A stretch of 64,000 bases of DNA, from contig OX438759.1 in the NCBI GenBank assembly GCA_949316235.1, positions 15,282,618 through 15,346,617 on the forward strand. Direction: 5' to 3'. Below the pieces are notes generated by a model, which was given only the letters and a program-made list of their open reading frames with translations, made no database searches and was not told the DNA's origin. The position numbers were made by a program, and so were the translations under genes. Of the stretch, positions 44,330 to 55,321 are shown piece by piece (the first letter of the stretch is position 1; every line of letters begins with the position of its first letter). Source of the DNA: Oegoconia quadripuncta. Taxonomy: Eukaryota; Arthropoda; Insecta; Lepidoptera; Autostichidae.

Positions 44330-44560
44330 AAAAACCAAAAAACCCGACAGCATATTATTATTTTGCATTTCGCGAGCGCCATGTTGAATTATTTACCATA
44401 AAATGTATCCTATACCACTCCAGGGATCAAGACGTATCTAACGACACCGTCAACTTCGAAATCGATCGATCGTTTAGGCTGCAGGAGGTAATATAGAAAT
44501 CTACATACATACAAACATACCTACATACACACATACATACATACAAGTAATTGTGTTTTA
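44330..44560 (+). repeat. Interspersed repeat family D
   Basis: aaccaaaaaacccgacagca, gccatgttgaattatttacc and aaaatgtatcctataccact cc match 54738-54900. A (CATA)n stretch follows near 44505. Confidence 0.6.
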
Positions 44561-44773
44561 GACGTTCTAAAATAACTACGGGTGCGCGTATTTTCGATTA
44601 TTTGCTTTATTTATTTGGAAATATACTTTTAAACGCGTGGCGCTAGTTCATAAGGCCGTTGAGAACAGGATAGGCCATAAGGTAAACTTTAAATTCTACT
44701 GTACAGTAAAATCCCTTTCAGGATATCGGTAACCGTCTCTCCAATTATTGTGAATAATGAACTAAGGAATGTT

Positions 44774-45376
44774 TTTTTTTTTTTTTATATCTTTATTTAA
44801 TTTAGTGATTTTTGTACACAGAGTGACGATGCCAATCCCATCGTATCCTAATACAAATGTTTACCGAACATAGAGAACAGTGTCCTTGCTGAGCTTGAAC
44901 TTGGATCAGACAATATGTTATGGTACATCCCAACATCGATCCGATTTAGCCCTAACGACCTTATAAGTGCATCCCTTTTAGGCGCGTAGCAGACACAATC
45001 CATCAAGATGTGCTGCAAGTCATCAATTTTATTACATTCATTGCAATTGGGGGAGTCTACCTTTCGCATCAGATAAGCAAATGAATTTGTTGGATAGTGT
45101 CCGGAGCGCAACCTATGGGCGATTACCACTTGTTGCCTGCTTAACTTAGGTATTGCAAACCAAGGTACATGGGGAGGCTCACATTGTATGCTCTTGTACC
45201 AAATTCCCTTATCGGTAGATCTTTTATCGAAATATACTTTCCAGTTGTCATAACATTTACATTTATATATCGTAAGTACTTCTGAATAATTAGGTAGGGT
45301 TTCTAGTTGTGTGCCTTCCTGTATAGCTCTTTTTGCAAGTTTGTCAGCCTCCTCATTACCCCTAAGCAATATGAGC
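44774..45376 (-). mobile_element. 5'-truncated RNase H-bearing LINE with target duplication
   Basis: About 600 bp at the 3' end of an I/R1-like LINE. The minus-strand frame (44848-45376) starts inside RNase H (GNEEADKLAKRA) and ends with a C-terminal Cys motif (CNECNKIDDLQHILMDC). A T-run at about 44772-44787 is the poly-A. The 14-bp word AACTAAGGAATGTT occurs on both sides (44760-44773 and 45377-45390), marking the target duplication. Frame still open, so fairly recent. Confidence 0.85.
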
Positions 45377-45390
45377 AACTAAGGAATGTT

Positions 45391-45768
45391 GTCGTATAGT
45401 TTTATTGTTGTTGCTGGTGCGATTTTTGTTGGCAATCTCTCATTGCACACTCTGCACATTCCAATCCGAGACACAGGTCTACTCTCGCAGTGAGGCAAGT
45501 ACTGATGGTCCACAGTACCACAACACAGTGCGGGATAACACAACATTATTTCAAGTAAACTTGGGCAGTTTATACATAAGGTTTCTTACATTACGTTTGG
45601 ACATGAATTCTGTATCAATATTTGAATGATTAGGTTTTACGGGCGCTGGATATCAATTATTTAAACTCTCGGTTGCTTTCGGAAGAGAAAGTATCAAAGA
45701 TTTTTAATTTTTTTAAACACCTAGATTCATTTTCGAAAGAGCATAATAGGTATTGCGGTTTATCCCCC
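45391..45768. other. No gene recognised
   Basis: Sequence between the LINE insertion and the BEL/Pao element. Nothing supported. Confidence 0.4.
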
Positions 45769-46170
45769 TGTTTGATATCTTCGATAGCTCAGTTATGTGA
45801 CAGAGAAATGCGGAATGCAGCACTCACCGGTAGCCGGTTCCTGGTCTTCCTGGGGGCCCCCGGGGTTGCATCCACGAGCGGTTCAGGAGAATCCTTCCCT
45901 ATTGGCACTATCGGATGTTTGTTTGAAGAATTTGTATGCCGTATGGCGGATTTGAATTAATATTTAATATTTAGAATTGGAGCACGGATCACAGACGCAC
46001 AGTCAGCGCCATATTTTATTTCGAACTCACTTTTTATTACGGCGCAAGGTGGCGTGGTAAGTGCTGCGAGGCAATTCTCTGTTTGAAAATAATTATTTCA
46101 AATAGAAATAAATTTTGAATAGAAAAACACAGGATATCTTCTATATTGGTGCTTTCTACAATACCGAACA
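45769..46170 (-). repeat. 3' LTR of the BEL/Pao element
   Basis: 402 bp. Sense strand contains AATAAA words that could serve as poly-A signals. Matches 52172-52573 with no difference that I could see. Confidence 0.95.
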
Positions 46171-46299
46171 TGCCGCCGACCTTAAAATATATAATATTTT
46201 AATAAAGAATTCTATTCCTACGTAACAGAATGTTAAACTATAACGTAATGTCTAGTAACTATGTTCCTAAGACTAATAAAATAAAAAAAAAAAATAGAA

Positions 46300-49200
46300 C
46301 TAAGTTTCGATGGGAAGTGGATAAATCTTCACCACCGGACGTTGGGTGAATGTGTTGTTCATTCGTAGAGTGACAACACGAACAATGCCATCGCGACCCG
46401 GATGTAGACGGTGCACGCGAGCGAGTTGCCACTGCATTGGCGGCAGCGAATCGTTTTGTACTATAACGACTGCGCCCTCAGTAAGAGGGGTGACAGTATT
46501 ATGAAACCATTTGCTTCGCGGCTGAAGCTGCTGGAGGTACTCACGACTCCATCGCTTCCAATAATGTTGCAACATTTGTTGTAACATCTGCCATCGATCT
46601 AATCGACCTGGATTTGATCTAGAAAAGTCATACTCCGGCAGCGAAGTTAGTGGTTCCCCTACGAGGAAATGAGCGGGAGTGAGAGGCAGAGGATCCGCGG
46701 GGTCGTTGCTCATGACGCAAAGCGGTCGTGAATTTAAAATCGCCTCAATTTGACAAAGCAAAGTATTGAACTCGTCGTAAGTTAAAATTTGTGAGCCTAC
46801 GACACGGTGTAAATGTTGCTTAAAACTCTTTACGCCCGATTCCCAGATTCCACCGAAATGGCTAGCGTAACTGGCCTGAAAATGCCAACGAATATTGACA
46901 GTTGAACAAGAATGCTGGATATCCGTCTCATTTTCCTTAAGAAAAGAGAACAGTTCTCTCAAATATCTATCGCAGCCTACGAAATTACGACCGCAATCTG
47001 AATAAATATCTGAGCACAGGCCGCGTCGGGCCGCGAAACGGCGCAGAGCGGAAAGAAAGGCCTGTGTGGTTAGGTCCGGAACAAGTTCCAAGTGTAATGC
47101 CTTAGTTGACATACAAATGAATACGCATACATATGATTTAAAAATTTTGCAATTACGAAGTCTATTGGTTCGCGTTTGAAAATAGCCGGCGTAGTCTACT
47201 CCGACGTGTAGAAATGGGCGTAAGGGACGTACACGCGCGTCCGGTAGCGGAGCCATGGGCGGCTGCGGAGCCACAGGGCGGACGCGGAAACAGCGCACAC
47301 AACGACGCGTGCGTTTGCGTACGGCGTTGCGGGCCGCCATAATCCAATACCTTTGTGAAAGAATGAATTGTAAGGTTTGAGGACCTATATGTAAATGTAA
47401 GACGTGATTATGATCTATGATCAAATCAGTCAAAAAATGAGTTTTTGGAAGAATGAGCTGATGTTTAGCTTCGTAATCGAGATTAGAACGTTGTATACGG
47501 CCGCCGACCCTGAGAAAACCGGCGTCGTCAAGAAAAGGTTTCAGCCGTTGTAAACCTTTGGAACATAGTTGATTTAATTTAATTTTTGAAATATCGTCAT
47601 TAAAGACTTCATGTTGAGTTAAAAGAATTAATCTGTTTAGTATAAAATTATATTCTTGAACTGTTATTACATCATTATTATAACTCGTGTTTATTTTACG
47701 ACATTTGTTGTAAAAACGAAAAATGTAACCTACAACTCGTAGAAGTTTACCTAACTTGGAATATTTATTTAGAAAATCAATATTTGAATTGTTCTGTACG
47801 TCAGTTACTAACACGTGAGCGCGTCGCTCTTCGTTAGTAGCGTAATGAGGAAGTAATGGTGGCCAGTCCCCTTCGGGACGTTTTAACCAGACTGGACCAG
47901 AAAACCAAAGTTCATGGTTGAGCTGTGACGGCAGAATGCCGCGCGAAGCAGCGTCAGCTGGGTTGTCAGCAGAACGAACATGGCGCCATCGTGAAGCTGG
48001 CACTCGACTGACGATTTCCGTGACTCGATTGGATACGAACACTCGCCACTCGTACGAGGACTGCAACCATGCGAGGACTACTGACGAATCGGTCCAGGCG
48101 AATATCTCACTGATGTCAATGAAATCTTTGTAAGTATCGACAATCAGTTGAATTAATTTTGAAAGAATGAGTGCACCGCACAGCTCAAGACGTGGAAGAG
48201 AAATACGCTTGATAGGTGCTACTTTTGTTTTGGATATGAGTAGGTATGTATGAACATTACCTGTATTGTCTAAAAGACGAATATAGACGCAGGCAGCGTA
48301 TGCCAGTTCTGAAGCGTCTGAAAAACCATGAATCTGTATAGATTGATGGGTGGGTATAATGTGACGTGGAAGAGTCACATTGGACAGAAGATGAAGTTCG
48401 GAAACGAATTTATTCCATGAATTAATAACGTGTTGCGGAGGTATTTCGTCCCAACCGACATGAGATAACCATAGTGATTGAATAAGAATTTTAACGAATA
48501 TTGTCATGGGAGATAAAAACCCAAGTGGATCGAATATTTTAGAAATCTCGCTTAAAATGACACGTTTTGTACATTTAGCGTTAGATTCATAATTGACGTC
48601 GTAGGTAAAATGGTCAAGTTTAGGTACCCATTTTAGACCTAACACTTTAACTGTCGTATCCCCGTCGAGTGCTGAGATGACGAGCGCTTCCTGCTGGCTC
48701 TTATTTTCTTCCGTGATAATAGAAGACAATAAAGCCGGGTGGTTGCTGCACCACTTACGGAGCTCGAAGCCTCCAGCTAGGCACAAATCTATGAGTTCTC
48801 GTTGTACAGCGAGAGCCTCATTTAGATCGCCAGCTCCTGAGACTGCATCATCAACAAATACGTCATGAAGAAGAACATGCTTAGCGCGCGGCCACTTGTC
48901 GCCTTCATCGAGGGCGAGCTGACGCAAAACGCGCAGCGCAAGATAAGGAGCGGAACTCACGCCGAAAGTAACGGTACAAAGTCGAAAATCACGTATTGGT
49001 TTACTTGGATCCGTACGCCAGAGAATTCTTTGATAGTCGCGATCAGATTCACGAACGTTAACCATTCGGTACATCATTTTTATGTCCGTGGTAAAAACAA
49101 TTTTATGTAAACGAAACTTTAGAAGGACCATGACAATGTCCTGTTGAAGTTTAGGACCTGTCAGTAAATTGTCATTTAATGACCTGCCATTCGTAGTGGG

Positions 49201-51705
49201 ACACGAAGCGTCGTAAACAATTCGTGTCTTAGTAGTGTGGCTCTGCGTTCGCACCACGCAATGGTGAGGCAGATAGTATACGTCGGACGCCTGTAAGGCT
49301 GACGCGGAAGGAGGTGGAATCGGTTCCATGTGCCCAAGGTCTAGATACTCTTGTAGACACTGGTGGTAATCTAGTCGTAAACTAGGATTACGCAATAACC
49401 GATTTTCCAATTTTTGAAAACGGAAGAGTGCGATTTCACGCGATTCACCAAGACTCGGAGCGCCTGGTTTGAATGGCAAAGCTACTGTATAGCGGCCGGA
49501 CGAATCTCTCGTATGCGTTTCGACGAAAATCGATTCGCATAGAGCCTCATCCGCCGTGAGAAGTTGAGTTTCAGGAACCGATTCCAGCTCCCAAAACCGC
49601 TGAAGCTCAGTTTCAGTATGAAACGATGCGAGACAAACGTTTAGTGTTTGAGAAGTTGAATTGGCTAATTTTCCTGAAAGGAGATAGCCGAAAATGCTAT
49701 TAATTGCCACAGGAGTACCGGACGGTCCTATGACGTTATCGTGCAATAGGATGACGTCACTGTAGTCCGCACCTAGCAACAACTCCACGGGACGCGCGGA
49801 ACGAAACTCCGGGTCCGCGAGCGGTAGGTTTTGAAGATGAGGTAAGTATATTTTATCCGTTTGTGTATTTGTAACACTAGGGATGTAGTTTGTAATTTTT
49901 GGAATTATATTTGAAATAATATTGAGTTTAGGTTGCAGCTTATGATGGGGAGTAACATCACAACAAACTGAACCGTGCGGTCGTACGATCGCACCGTCCC
50001 CGACACCCGATATAGATATGGAAGAATCAGTGTGGTGTCGTGACAACCCTAATCGCTGAACGCAAGCCTCAGTGATGAGTGAGGTTTGAGAGCCCGGGTC
50101 TATCAACGCTCGGACAGTGAATGCACGCATGGAGGTGCTGCCGCTGGGACGAAGATCGACGAGGGCAGTCGCGAGGAGTACGCAATACTCGGGCTCGCGG
50201 GATATGGAATTAGAATCACAATCGGGGTGAGCGGCAGACGCGCAACTCACGGAAGCCGAGGTGGCAGAGGATGGAACTGCATCGTCGTCACTGGATGCGA
50301 CGGTAGAACTTTTATATGAGCCACCACTATTATGTAATAATGAGTGATGTCGCTCGGAACAATGTTTGCAATTGAAACGCGAATTACAGTTGGCGACTTC
50401 GTGTCCACTAGTCAGACAATTAGAACAAATAATTTTGTCGGAAATAAAATCACGACGTTCAGGTATATTTAATTTTAGAAAACCGTCACACTTGCTTAGA
50501 AAATGCATATTTGATTGGCAGAATACACACTGTAAATATTGTTTTCTAGGCGTCGTAGACGCGCATAGCGTAGTAGGAAGTGAATGATTTTTATTAAGAT
50601 AATTGCGCGGGTGCGCATACGCGGTCATTGAACGATCGAATGCAGCTGCGGCCGAGCCGGCGGCGGCGCCAGCAGCGGGGCGCGCGGGAAGCTGTGTGCG
50701 CGCGCGGAACGCGGCGGGCGCGCCGTGGTGCGGGGCCGGTGCGGGCGGCGCGCTGTGGCGGCGACCGAACGACGGCGGTGCGTGCGGCGCGCTGGAGTTA
50801 GCCATGATCGCGCTAGTGGCTAATTCTTTTTCTAGAAAATCGAATAGCCAACCTACTTTGGCTATTTCGACAGGTGAATTTAAAGATTGTTCGAAACGTT
50901 TACGAGCATATGGTGAAAGTTTTCGTAGAAGGATGTTCAGCAGAATGAAACACCATTCTTCGACGGGAAATTGCATGACTCGAAGAGCCGAAAGGTTTTC
51001 ATGGCAAGTATTTAGAATCGTACGTATGCCCTTTTCATAAAGGTGAGGTTTGTCTGACATAGGTTCGATGTCGAGAACTTTATCTAAATGTTTAGTAGCG
51101 ATTATTCTTTTATTTTCATAACGAAGTCTCAATGAATCGAAAGCGATAATGTAATTATCGGCGGTTAATGGAATAGATTTTATTAAATTTAATGGTTCAC
51201 CACGTAATGATAGAAGTAAATACCTAAACTTCTCGATGTCCGTAAGACCATCGTTGGTATGAATGAGTGATTGAAATAAATCGAAATAGGAGTTCCACTC
51301 GGTTGGATCACCCTGAAATTGCGGTAAAGAAAGTGCAGGTAATTTTAGCTTGGGTTTCGCGTTGCAGCAGTCGTGGTTCGACGCCGTGGCGGTATTAAAG
51401 TGATCACGACCTCGTTTATTGGATTCCAATTGTTTGAACTTGTCACTAGCGGATTTGATGTTATAATATAACGTAGCAAAACGTTCTCTGTTTGCAAGTT
51501 CCGTTTCAGAATTAAATGTTTTTGATTTTATTAGAAGTTTTTCAATTTTTCCTTGAATTTTAGTAAAATCTTTTTTCCATGTATTTAAATCGGGAATTCT
51601 ACACTTGAACTGATCTTCGTCTGTATTTAGGAAATCCAACATTCTTTGAAGGTCATTGAATACGACATCGCGTTCAAATACCAATTGATTTAAGTCGGCA
51701 CTCAT
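46300..51705 (-). CDS. BEL/Pao gag-pol polyprotein (1801 aa)
   Basis: One uninterrupted frame, typical in length for BEL/Pao. Gag: a coiled N-terminus, then a DUF1759-like region around residues 125-290 (LPQFQGDPTEWNSYFDLF), a low-complexity Ala/Pro stretch near 300-370, and zinc knuckles at about 390 (CVFCQSNMHFLSKC) and 425 (CSNCLTSGHEVANC). Aspartic protease of the A17 type near 533 (ALIDPGSQTSLI). Reverse transcriptase with active site FVDD near 948. RNase H beginning near 1122 (GFSDASE) with further acidic blocks (LPRLELCGA, AWTDSSVVLAWL). Integrase with HHCC-like zinc region near 1440-1475 and catalytic D near 1500 (VGVDYAG), D near 1567 (YSDCGRNF) and E near 1620 (GGIWESGVK). Positions are estimates. 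All key residues expected for activity are present. Initiation Met lies about 470 bp after the 5' LTR. Confidence 0.95.
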   Translation of the reverse strand: MSADLNQLVFERDVVFNDLQRMLDFLNTDEDQFKCRIPDLNTWKKDFTKIQGKIEKLLIKSKTFNSETELANRERFATLYYNIKSASDKFKQLESNKRGRDHFNTATASNHDCCNAKPKLKLPALSLPQFQGDPTEWNSYFDLFQSLIHTNDGLTDIEKFRYLLLSLRGEPLNLIKSIPLTADNYIIAFDSLRLRYENKRIIATKHLDKVLDIEPMSDKPHLYEKGIRTILNTCHENLSALRVMQFPVEEWCFILLNILLRKLSPYARKRFEQSLNSPVEIAKVGWLFDFLEKELATSAIMANSSAPHAPPSFGRRHSAPPAPAPHHGAPAAFRARTQLPARPAAGAAAGSAAAAFDRSMTAYAHPRNYLNKNHSLPTTLCASTTPRKQYLQCVFCQSNMHFLSKCDGFLKLNIPERRDFISDKIICSNCLTSGHEVANCNSRFNCKHCSERHHSLLHNSGGSYKSSTVASSDDDAVPSSATSASVSCASAAHPDCDSNSISREPEYCVLLATALVDLRPSGSTSMRAFTVRALIDPGSQTSLITEACVQRLGLSRHHTDSSISISGVGDGAIVRPHGSVCCDVTPHHKLQPKLNIISNIIPKITNYIPSVTNTQTDKIYLPHLQNLPLADPEFRSARPVELLLGADYSDVILLHDNVIGPSGTPVAINSIFGYLLSGKLANSTSQTLNVCLASFHTETELQRFWELESVPETQLLTADEALCESIFVETHTRDSSGRYTVALPFKPGAPSLGESREIALFRFQKLENRLLRNPSLRLDYHQCLQEYLDLGHMEPIPPPSASALQASDVYYLPHHCVVRTQSHTTKTRIVYDASCPTTNGRSLNDNLLTGPKLQQDIVMVLLKFRLHKIVFTTDIKMMYRMVNVRESDRDYQRILWRTDPSKPIRDFRLCTVTFGVSSAPYLALRVLRQLALDEGDKWPRAKHVLLHDVFVDDAVSGAGDLNEALAVQRELIDLCLAGGFELRKWCSNHPALLSSIITEENKSQQEALVISALDGDTTVKVLGLKWVPKLDHFTYDVNYESNAKCTKRVILSEISKIFDPLGFLSPMTIFVKILIQSLWLSHVGWDEIPPQHVINSWNKFVSELHLLSNVTLPRHIIPTHQSIQIHGFSDASELAYAACVYIRLLDNTGNVHTYLLISKTKVAPIKRISLPRLELCGALILSKLIQLIVDTYKDFIDISEIFAWTDSSVVLAWLQSSYEWRVFVSNRVTEIVSRVPASRWRHVRSADNPADAASRGILPSQLNHELWFSGPVWLKRPEGDWPPLLPHYATNEERRAHVLVTDVQNNSNIDFLNKYSKLGKLLRVVGYIFRFYNKCRKINTSYNNDVITVQEYNFILNRLILLTQHEVFNDDISKIKLNQLCSKGLQRLKPFLDDAGFLRVGGRIQRSNLDYEAKHQLILPKTHFLTDLIIDHNHVLHLHIGPQTLQFILSQRYWIMAARNAVRKRTRRCVRCFRVRPVAPQPPMAPLPDARVRPLRPFLHVGVDYAGYFQTRTNRLRNCKIFKSYVCVFICMSTKALHLELVPDLTTQAFLSALRRFAARRGLCSDIYSDCGRNFVGCDRYLRELFSFLKENETDIQHSCSTVNIRWHFQASYASHFGGIWESGVKSFKQHLHRVVGSQILTYDEFNTLLCQIEAILNSRPLCVMSNDPADPLPLTPAHFLVGEPLTSLPEYDFSRSNPGRLDRWQMLQQMLQHYWKRWSREYLQQLQPRSKWFHNTVTPLTEGAVVIVQNDSLPPMQWQLARVHRLHPGRDGIVRVVTLRMNNTFTQRPVVKIYPLPIET

Positions 51706-52144
51706 TTTGAGAATGATATGTAAATAAATGAAAATGTAATGTTTATATATAGAAAATATATGTAACTTCTATATTTAAAATTAAACTTTTGTTCTATGGC
51801 AAAATAGGCTATTGTATGGTACGATTCCCTGTCGCGGCCACGTACACCGGGTCATGCGCGGAGCAGAATCTACCTACCTCCATGCGGTTATCAACTACCG
51901 ACAATAAGTATACGAAAATTGTAATCTTCGTCACCAAAACGATTATTTTTACTAGAAATACGAATATATGTGAAGTAAAATAATGGTAACGATGTAAATA
52001 TGGTACATAAACCACTATTTTAATGAATTATAATGCAGATTGTATGTAATGTCGTTACTGGCGGTGCGAAACAGCCGCCGAACTATGTGTAACGCAATTA
52101 CGGAAAATGAATGTTTTTATTGAATTGATAGCACCAATTTAGAA

Positions 52145-52165
52145 GAATCCTGGCTCGATGGTCCA
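52145..52165 (-). other. Primer-binding site of the BEL/Pao element
   Basis: Six bases inside the 5' LTR the sense strand reads TGGACCATCGAGCCAGGATTC. Its complement ends in GAATCC...CCA, like a tRNA T-arm and acceptor end. I could not fix the tRNA identity. Confidence 0.6.
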
Positions 52166-52171
52166 AAACTA

Positions 52172-52573
52172 TGTTTGATATCTTCGATAGCTCAGTTATG
52201 TGACAGAGAAATGCGGAATGCAGCACTCACCGGTAGCCGGTTCCTGGTCTTCCTGGGGGCCCCCGGGGTTGCATCCACGAGCGGTTCAGGAGAATCCTTC
52301 CCTATTGGCACTATCGGATGTTTGTTTGAAGAATTTGTATGCCGTATGGCGGATTTGAATTAATATTTAATATTTAGAATTGGAGCACGGATCACAGACG
52401 CACAGTCAGCGCCATATTTTATTTCGAACTCACTTTTTATTACGGCGCAAGGTGGCGTGGTAAGTGCTGCGAGGCAATTCTCTGTTTGAAAATAATTATT
52501 TCAAATAGAAATAAATTTTGAATAGAAAAACACAGGATATCTTCTATATTGGTGCTTTCTACAATACCGAACA
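52172..52573 (-). repeat. 5' LTR of the BEL/Pao element
   Basis: 402 bp, TG...CA, same as the 3' LTR. It should hold the promoter; no TATA box can be named with confidence. Confidence 0.95.
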
Positions 52574-52578
52574 CCCCC

Positions 52579-53467
52579 ACTGCGACGCAAAATCTGGTCA
52601 GTATTTTGTAAGGAAAATAACTCTCCCTCGCAATATGCGGACTTAAAAGAGGGCTTTTTGTTGTTTGTTAAATAAACTTCAACGGAAAGTACATTTTATA
52701 ATTTTGACTTTGACTATGAATACCGCCAGCTGCATATCAATCTCCGGTCGGTGTGTGCGTCTATGATGGTTTGAAAAAAAGTTAACTACCCATGTAAATA
52801 ACTTTTATTTCACTTACCTAATATGCCCTATTTTTTCCTTACGGGTAAAAAACTCACTACTATTGTCGTGAATTTTTTCACGTTTCTAAAATCAACCGTT
52901 TAGCTGGCAGGGGTGGGGTGGAGAACAAGTCCACACGCCATCCATATTGTCAATGTATTCATTCCATTATCCATATTTTATATGTCATTTTACATATGCT
53001 ATTCACATAAGAAAATCACGAACAAACACAAACTAATGCACAAAGAGATCCCACCTGCGCTGATCACTCAAACACTCGAACAGTCCAAGTGGTCAACTGT
53101 TGCAACATTGACATACACTGTTCCTTAACATTCTGACAAGTTGTTTATCATCACAACATGCTCCAAATGAACCGACTACGCTGCCGAGCCGCAGTGACCA
53201 GCATTTTCTATGTACAGTCGGGTCCATAAAGTGGACAAACTGACGATTCAACGACGAGCAGTCAGTTACTGATCCAAAGACTTGGATGCCGACCATGTTA
53301 TTAACCGACTCCAAAAAATGAGGAGCTTATCAATTCCGTCATAATTTCTTTTTTTTTTGTTTGTTACCTCAGAACTTCACTTTAGTCATTAATAAACCTA
53401 CGGCATAATCCTGTTCTGATGATGGGATCTATGAGGAATTGAGGGAAGTCCTCACATATACCGACGA
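52579..53467. other. No gene; MITE end fragment
   Basis: 52800-52862 (cacttacctaatatgcccta, ccttacgggtaaaaaactca c) is one end of the 21204-21502 MITE family. Otherwise unrecognised. Confidence 0.45.
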
Positions 53468-53900
53468 CCTGTTTGGTGTAGTGGTTAGCAACTCTGACCA
53501 CTATACCAAAAGGTTGCGGGTTCGAATCCCGCTAGGGGCATATGTTTGTGTGATGAATACGGACATGGTACCCGAGTTATGGATGTTTTCATTTATAATA
53601 AGTATTTATTTACAAAAAGAAATGTATTTACGTAGTATATCAATAAATAAAATTTTTAATATATAAAAAATAAGATAAATTTTTAAAAAAAAACTAGTAA
53701 TGACTTAAATATTGACTGAATACATAATGATCAATGTGAACTCTTCCAACACTGTGACATAGACATACCAGCAGTAATGCTGCTCGTCTATAATAATATA
53801 ATAAAAATAATAATAATATCAACCACCTGGTATCCACAACACAAGCCTATAGTTGCTTACTGTGGAACTAGATGGCGCTGTGTGTAGGTTTAACGATATT
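53468..53900 (+). repeat. SINE-B variant (2) copy with insertion
   Basis: Head ggtgtagtggttagcaactc and gggttcgaatcccgctag, body to about 53642. A ~175-bp AT-rich insert follows, then the 3' module resumes at about 53818 (atccacaacacaagcctata, agatggcgctgtgtgtag). Confidence 0.75.
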
Positions 53901-53910
53901 TATTTATTTA

Positions 53911-54449
53911 TTGGTATTTACACCAACTAGTTAAGAATTTGCAATCAGAATGTATCATTTGGTGAAGTGGATGTCATGGAGAAGATCAGAGATGGCCACC
54001 AACACAATTTGTTTACTCAGAATTCCACAAATTGTAAACCAATGTGGAAAATTAATTTTTTATTTAATAGGACATGCTTCCAAGGTGGTCTGTTTACCTA
54101 TATTTTCGTTAATTTTGAAGATTATTTTATTTCGTAGGGTTTATCACCAGGATGGTCCGAGATCTGATGATGAACTCCGGACATAGAGACTGGAACCTTA
54201 CTGAAGACGGTTGTTATAGAAAAAAATAACTACAATTAAATTATATCACTTAATGAAAATCAATTTTACTTTCCCGAACCTACAACGCTTCGTAAGAGGG
54301 AGGAAGTAACGTGTTGTAGTTAGAGTGAGATGCAGCAACAGGAAACTTCGTAACAACTAACACATCTTTCTATGTTCAAACGCAACGCAGGTCACGCAAC
54401 TAGCTACGTAGATAGATAGATATAACCAGCTCGTAAACGAAAATACCGG
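53911..54449. other. No gene recognised
   Basis: Near 54140-54230 there are words common to lepidopteran repeats (gatctgatgatgaactccgg, ggaaccttactgaagacg), mirrored near 35690. No supported frame. Confidence 0.4.
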
Positions 54450-54682
54450 CACCGGCATAGCCCAGCAGATTAGTAAGGTGTAGTGGAAATGGTCAGGCCA
54501 TGTAGATCGAAGAACTGATAGCCGGTGGAGCACTAAAGTTCTTGAGTGGAGACAACGCATCGGCAAGGGCGGCGTAGGAAGTCCACCCACAACGATGCAT
54601 ACCCCTTCCATCTGGTAGCTCTGAAAATCTGTAGGGGAGGTCTATGTTCAGCAGTGGATGTCCTTATATGATGAATGCTAAA
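54450..54682 (+). mobile_element. RTE-type LINE 3' end
   Basis: The plus reading contains W-S-G-H-V-D-like residues and STKVLEWRQRIGKGGVGSPP, the familiar C-terminal end of insect RTE reverse transcriptases. It ends with tatgttcagcagtggatgtc and a tgatga-type tail. Decayed. A second copy is in a papilin intron (59832-60045). Confidence 0.65.
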
Positions 54683-54737
54683 CCAAAATAATTTAAACTG
54701 ACCATCCGACTAAGGAAATAACTATTTAAGTATCTAT

Positions 54738-54985
54738 TTAAAAACCAAAAAACCCGACGGCATATTTTGTATTTTATATACGCCATGTTGGATTTTTTAC
54801 CATACAATGTATCCTATGACATTCTGGGTACCAAGACGAATCTAACAACACCATGCACTTTAAAATCGGTCAAGCCGTTTAGGCTACAGGATGCGCCAAA
54901 GGAACGGACATACATTCATAAATACATACATACACTCGAAATACATTACCCTCCTTCCTTGGGCAGTCGGATAAAAATGTGTAAA
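54738..54985 (+). repeat. Interspersed repeat family D
   Basis: aaaccaaaaaacccgacggc, gccatgttggattttttacc, atcggtcaagccgtttagg and cttgggcagtcggataaaaa. Fullest copy of the family. Confidence 0.65.
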
Positions 54986-55142
54986 ATGAGCGTAGCGTAC
55001 CAAATAGCACTGTTGCGAATTTAGACTTTATTGTCAAAGCAACTTTTATTTCTAACTTCCCTCAAATTAATAAAAACTGTCTTGTCGAAAACTGGGGTGG
55101 TACAAATTTTGACTTTTTGTTGATAATAAATCTGTCTTCCAG

Positions 55143-55321
55143 GCCTCCGGTCACCGAAGCAGGCACAGACGGCAAGGCGCCGGGCTCTATCTATCCGCGT
55201 CATACGTACTTCCCGGCGGGGAGGGGTCAGGCGCTTGGGGGGAATGGGGAGAAGTGTCGCCTTGCTCCCGCACCTGTGGCGGAGGCGTCGCTAGTCAGAA
55301 AAGAATATGCCTTGAAGTCGG
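55143..55321 (+). CDS. Papilin exon a: basic stretch, LYLSASYV, TSP1 repeat 1
   Basis: Acceptor tcttccag and donor gtaagc. Residues 1-60. RSRHRRQ near the start fits a furin-type site. GLYLSASYVLPGGEG is a papilin-like block. TSP1 repeat 1 starts GAWGEWGEVSPCSRTCGGG (W32, W35, C41, C45) with C56. Ends in phase 2. Any 5' neighbour exon is unknown. Confidence 0.9.

Larger units (their letters stand above)
45769..52573 (-). mobile_element. Complete BEL/Pao LTR retrotransposon
   Basis: 6805 bp on the minus strand. LTRs at 52172-52573 (5') and 45769-46170 (3'), each 402 bp, begin TG and end CA, and look identical by eye. CCCCC flanks both sides (45764-45768 and 52574-52578), a 5-bp target duplication. 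In sense order: 5' LTR, tRNA-like primer-binding site, 466-bp leader, one gag-pol frame of 1801 codons, a 129-bp 3' region, 3' LTR. No env frame seen. Identical LTRs and an unbroken frame mean a very recent insertion that is probably still capable of movement. Confidence 0.96.

Noticed and set aside
45781..45960. 95-codon and 62-codon frames repeated at 45.8 and 52.2 kb
   Set aside because: They fall in the two LTRs of the BEL/Pao element.
47918..51040. Plus-strand frames opposite the gag-pol gene
   Set aside because: Shadows of the 1801-codon frame on the other strand.
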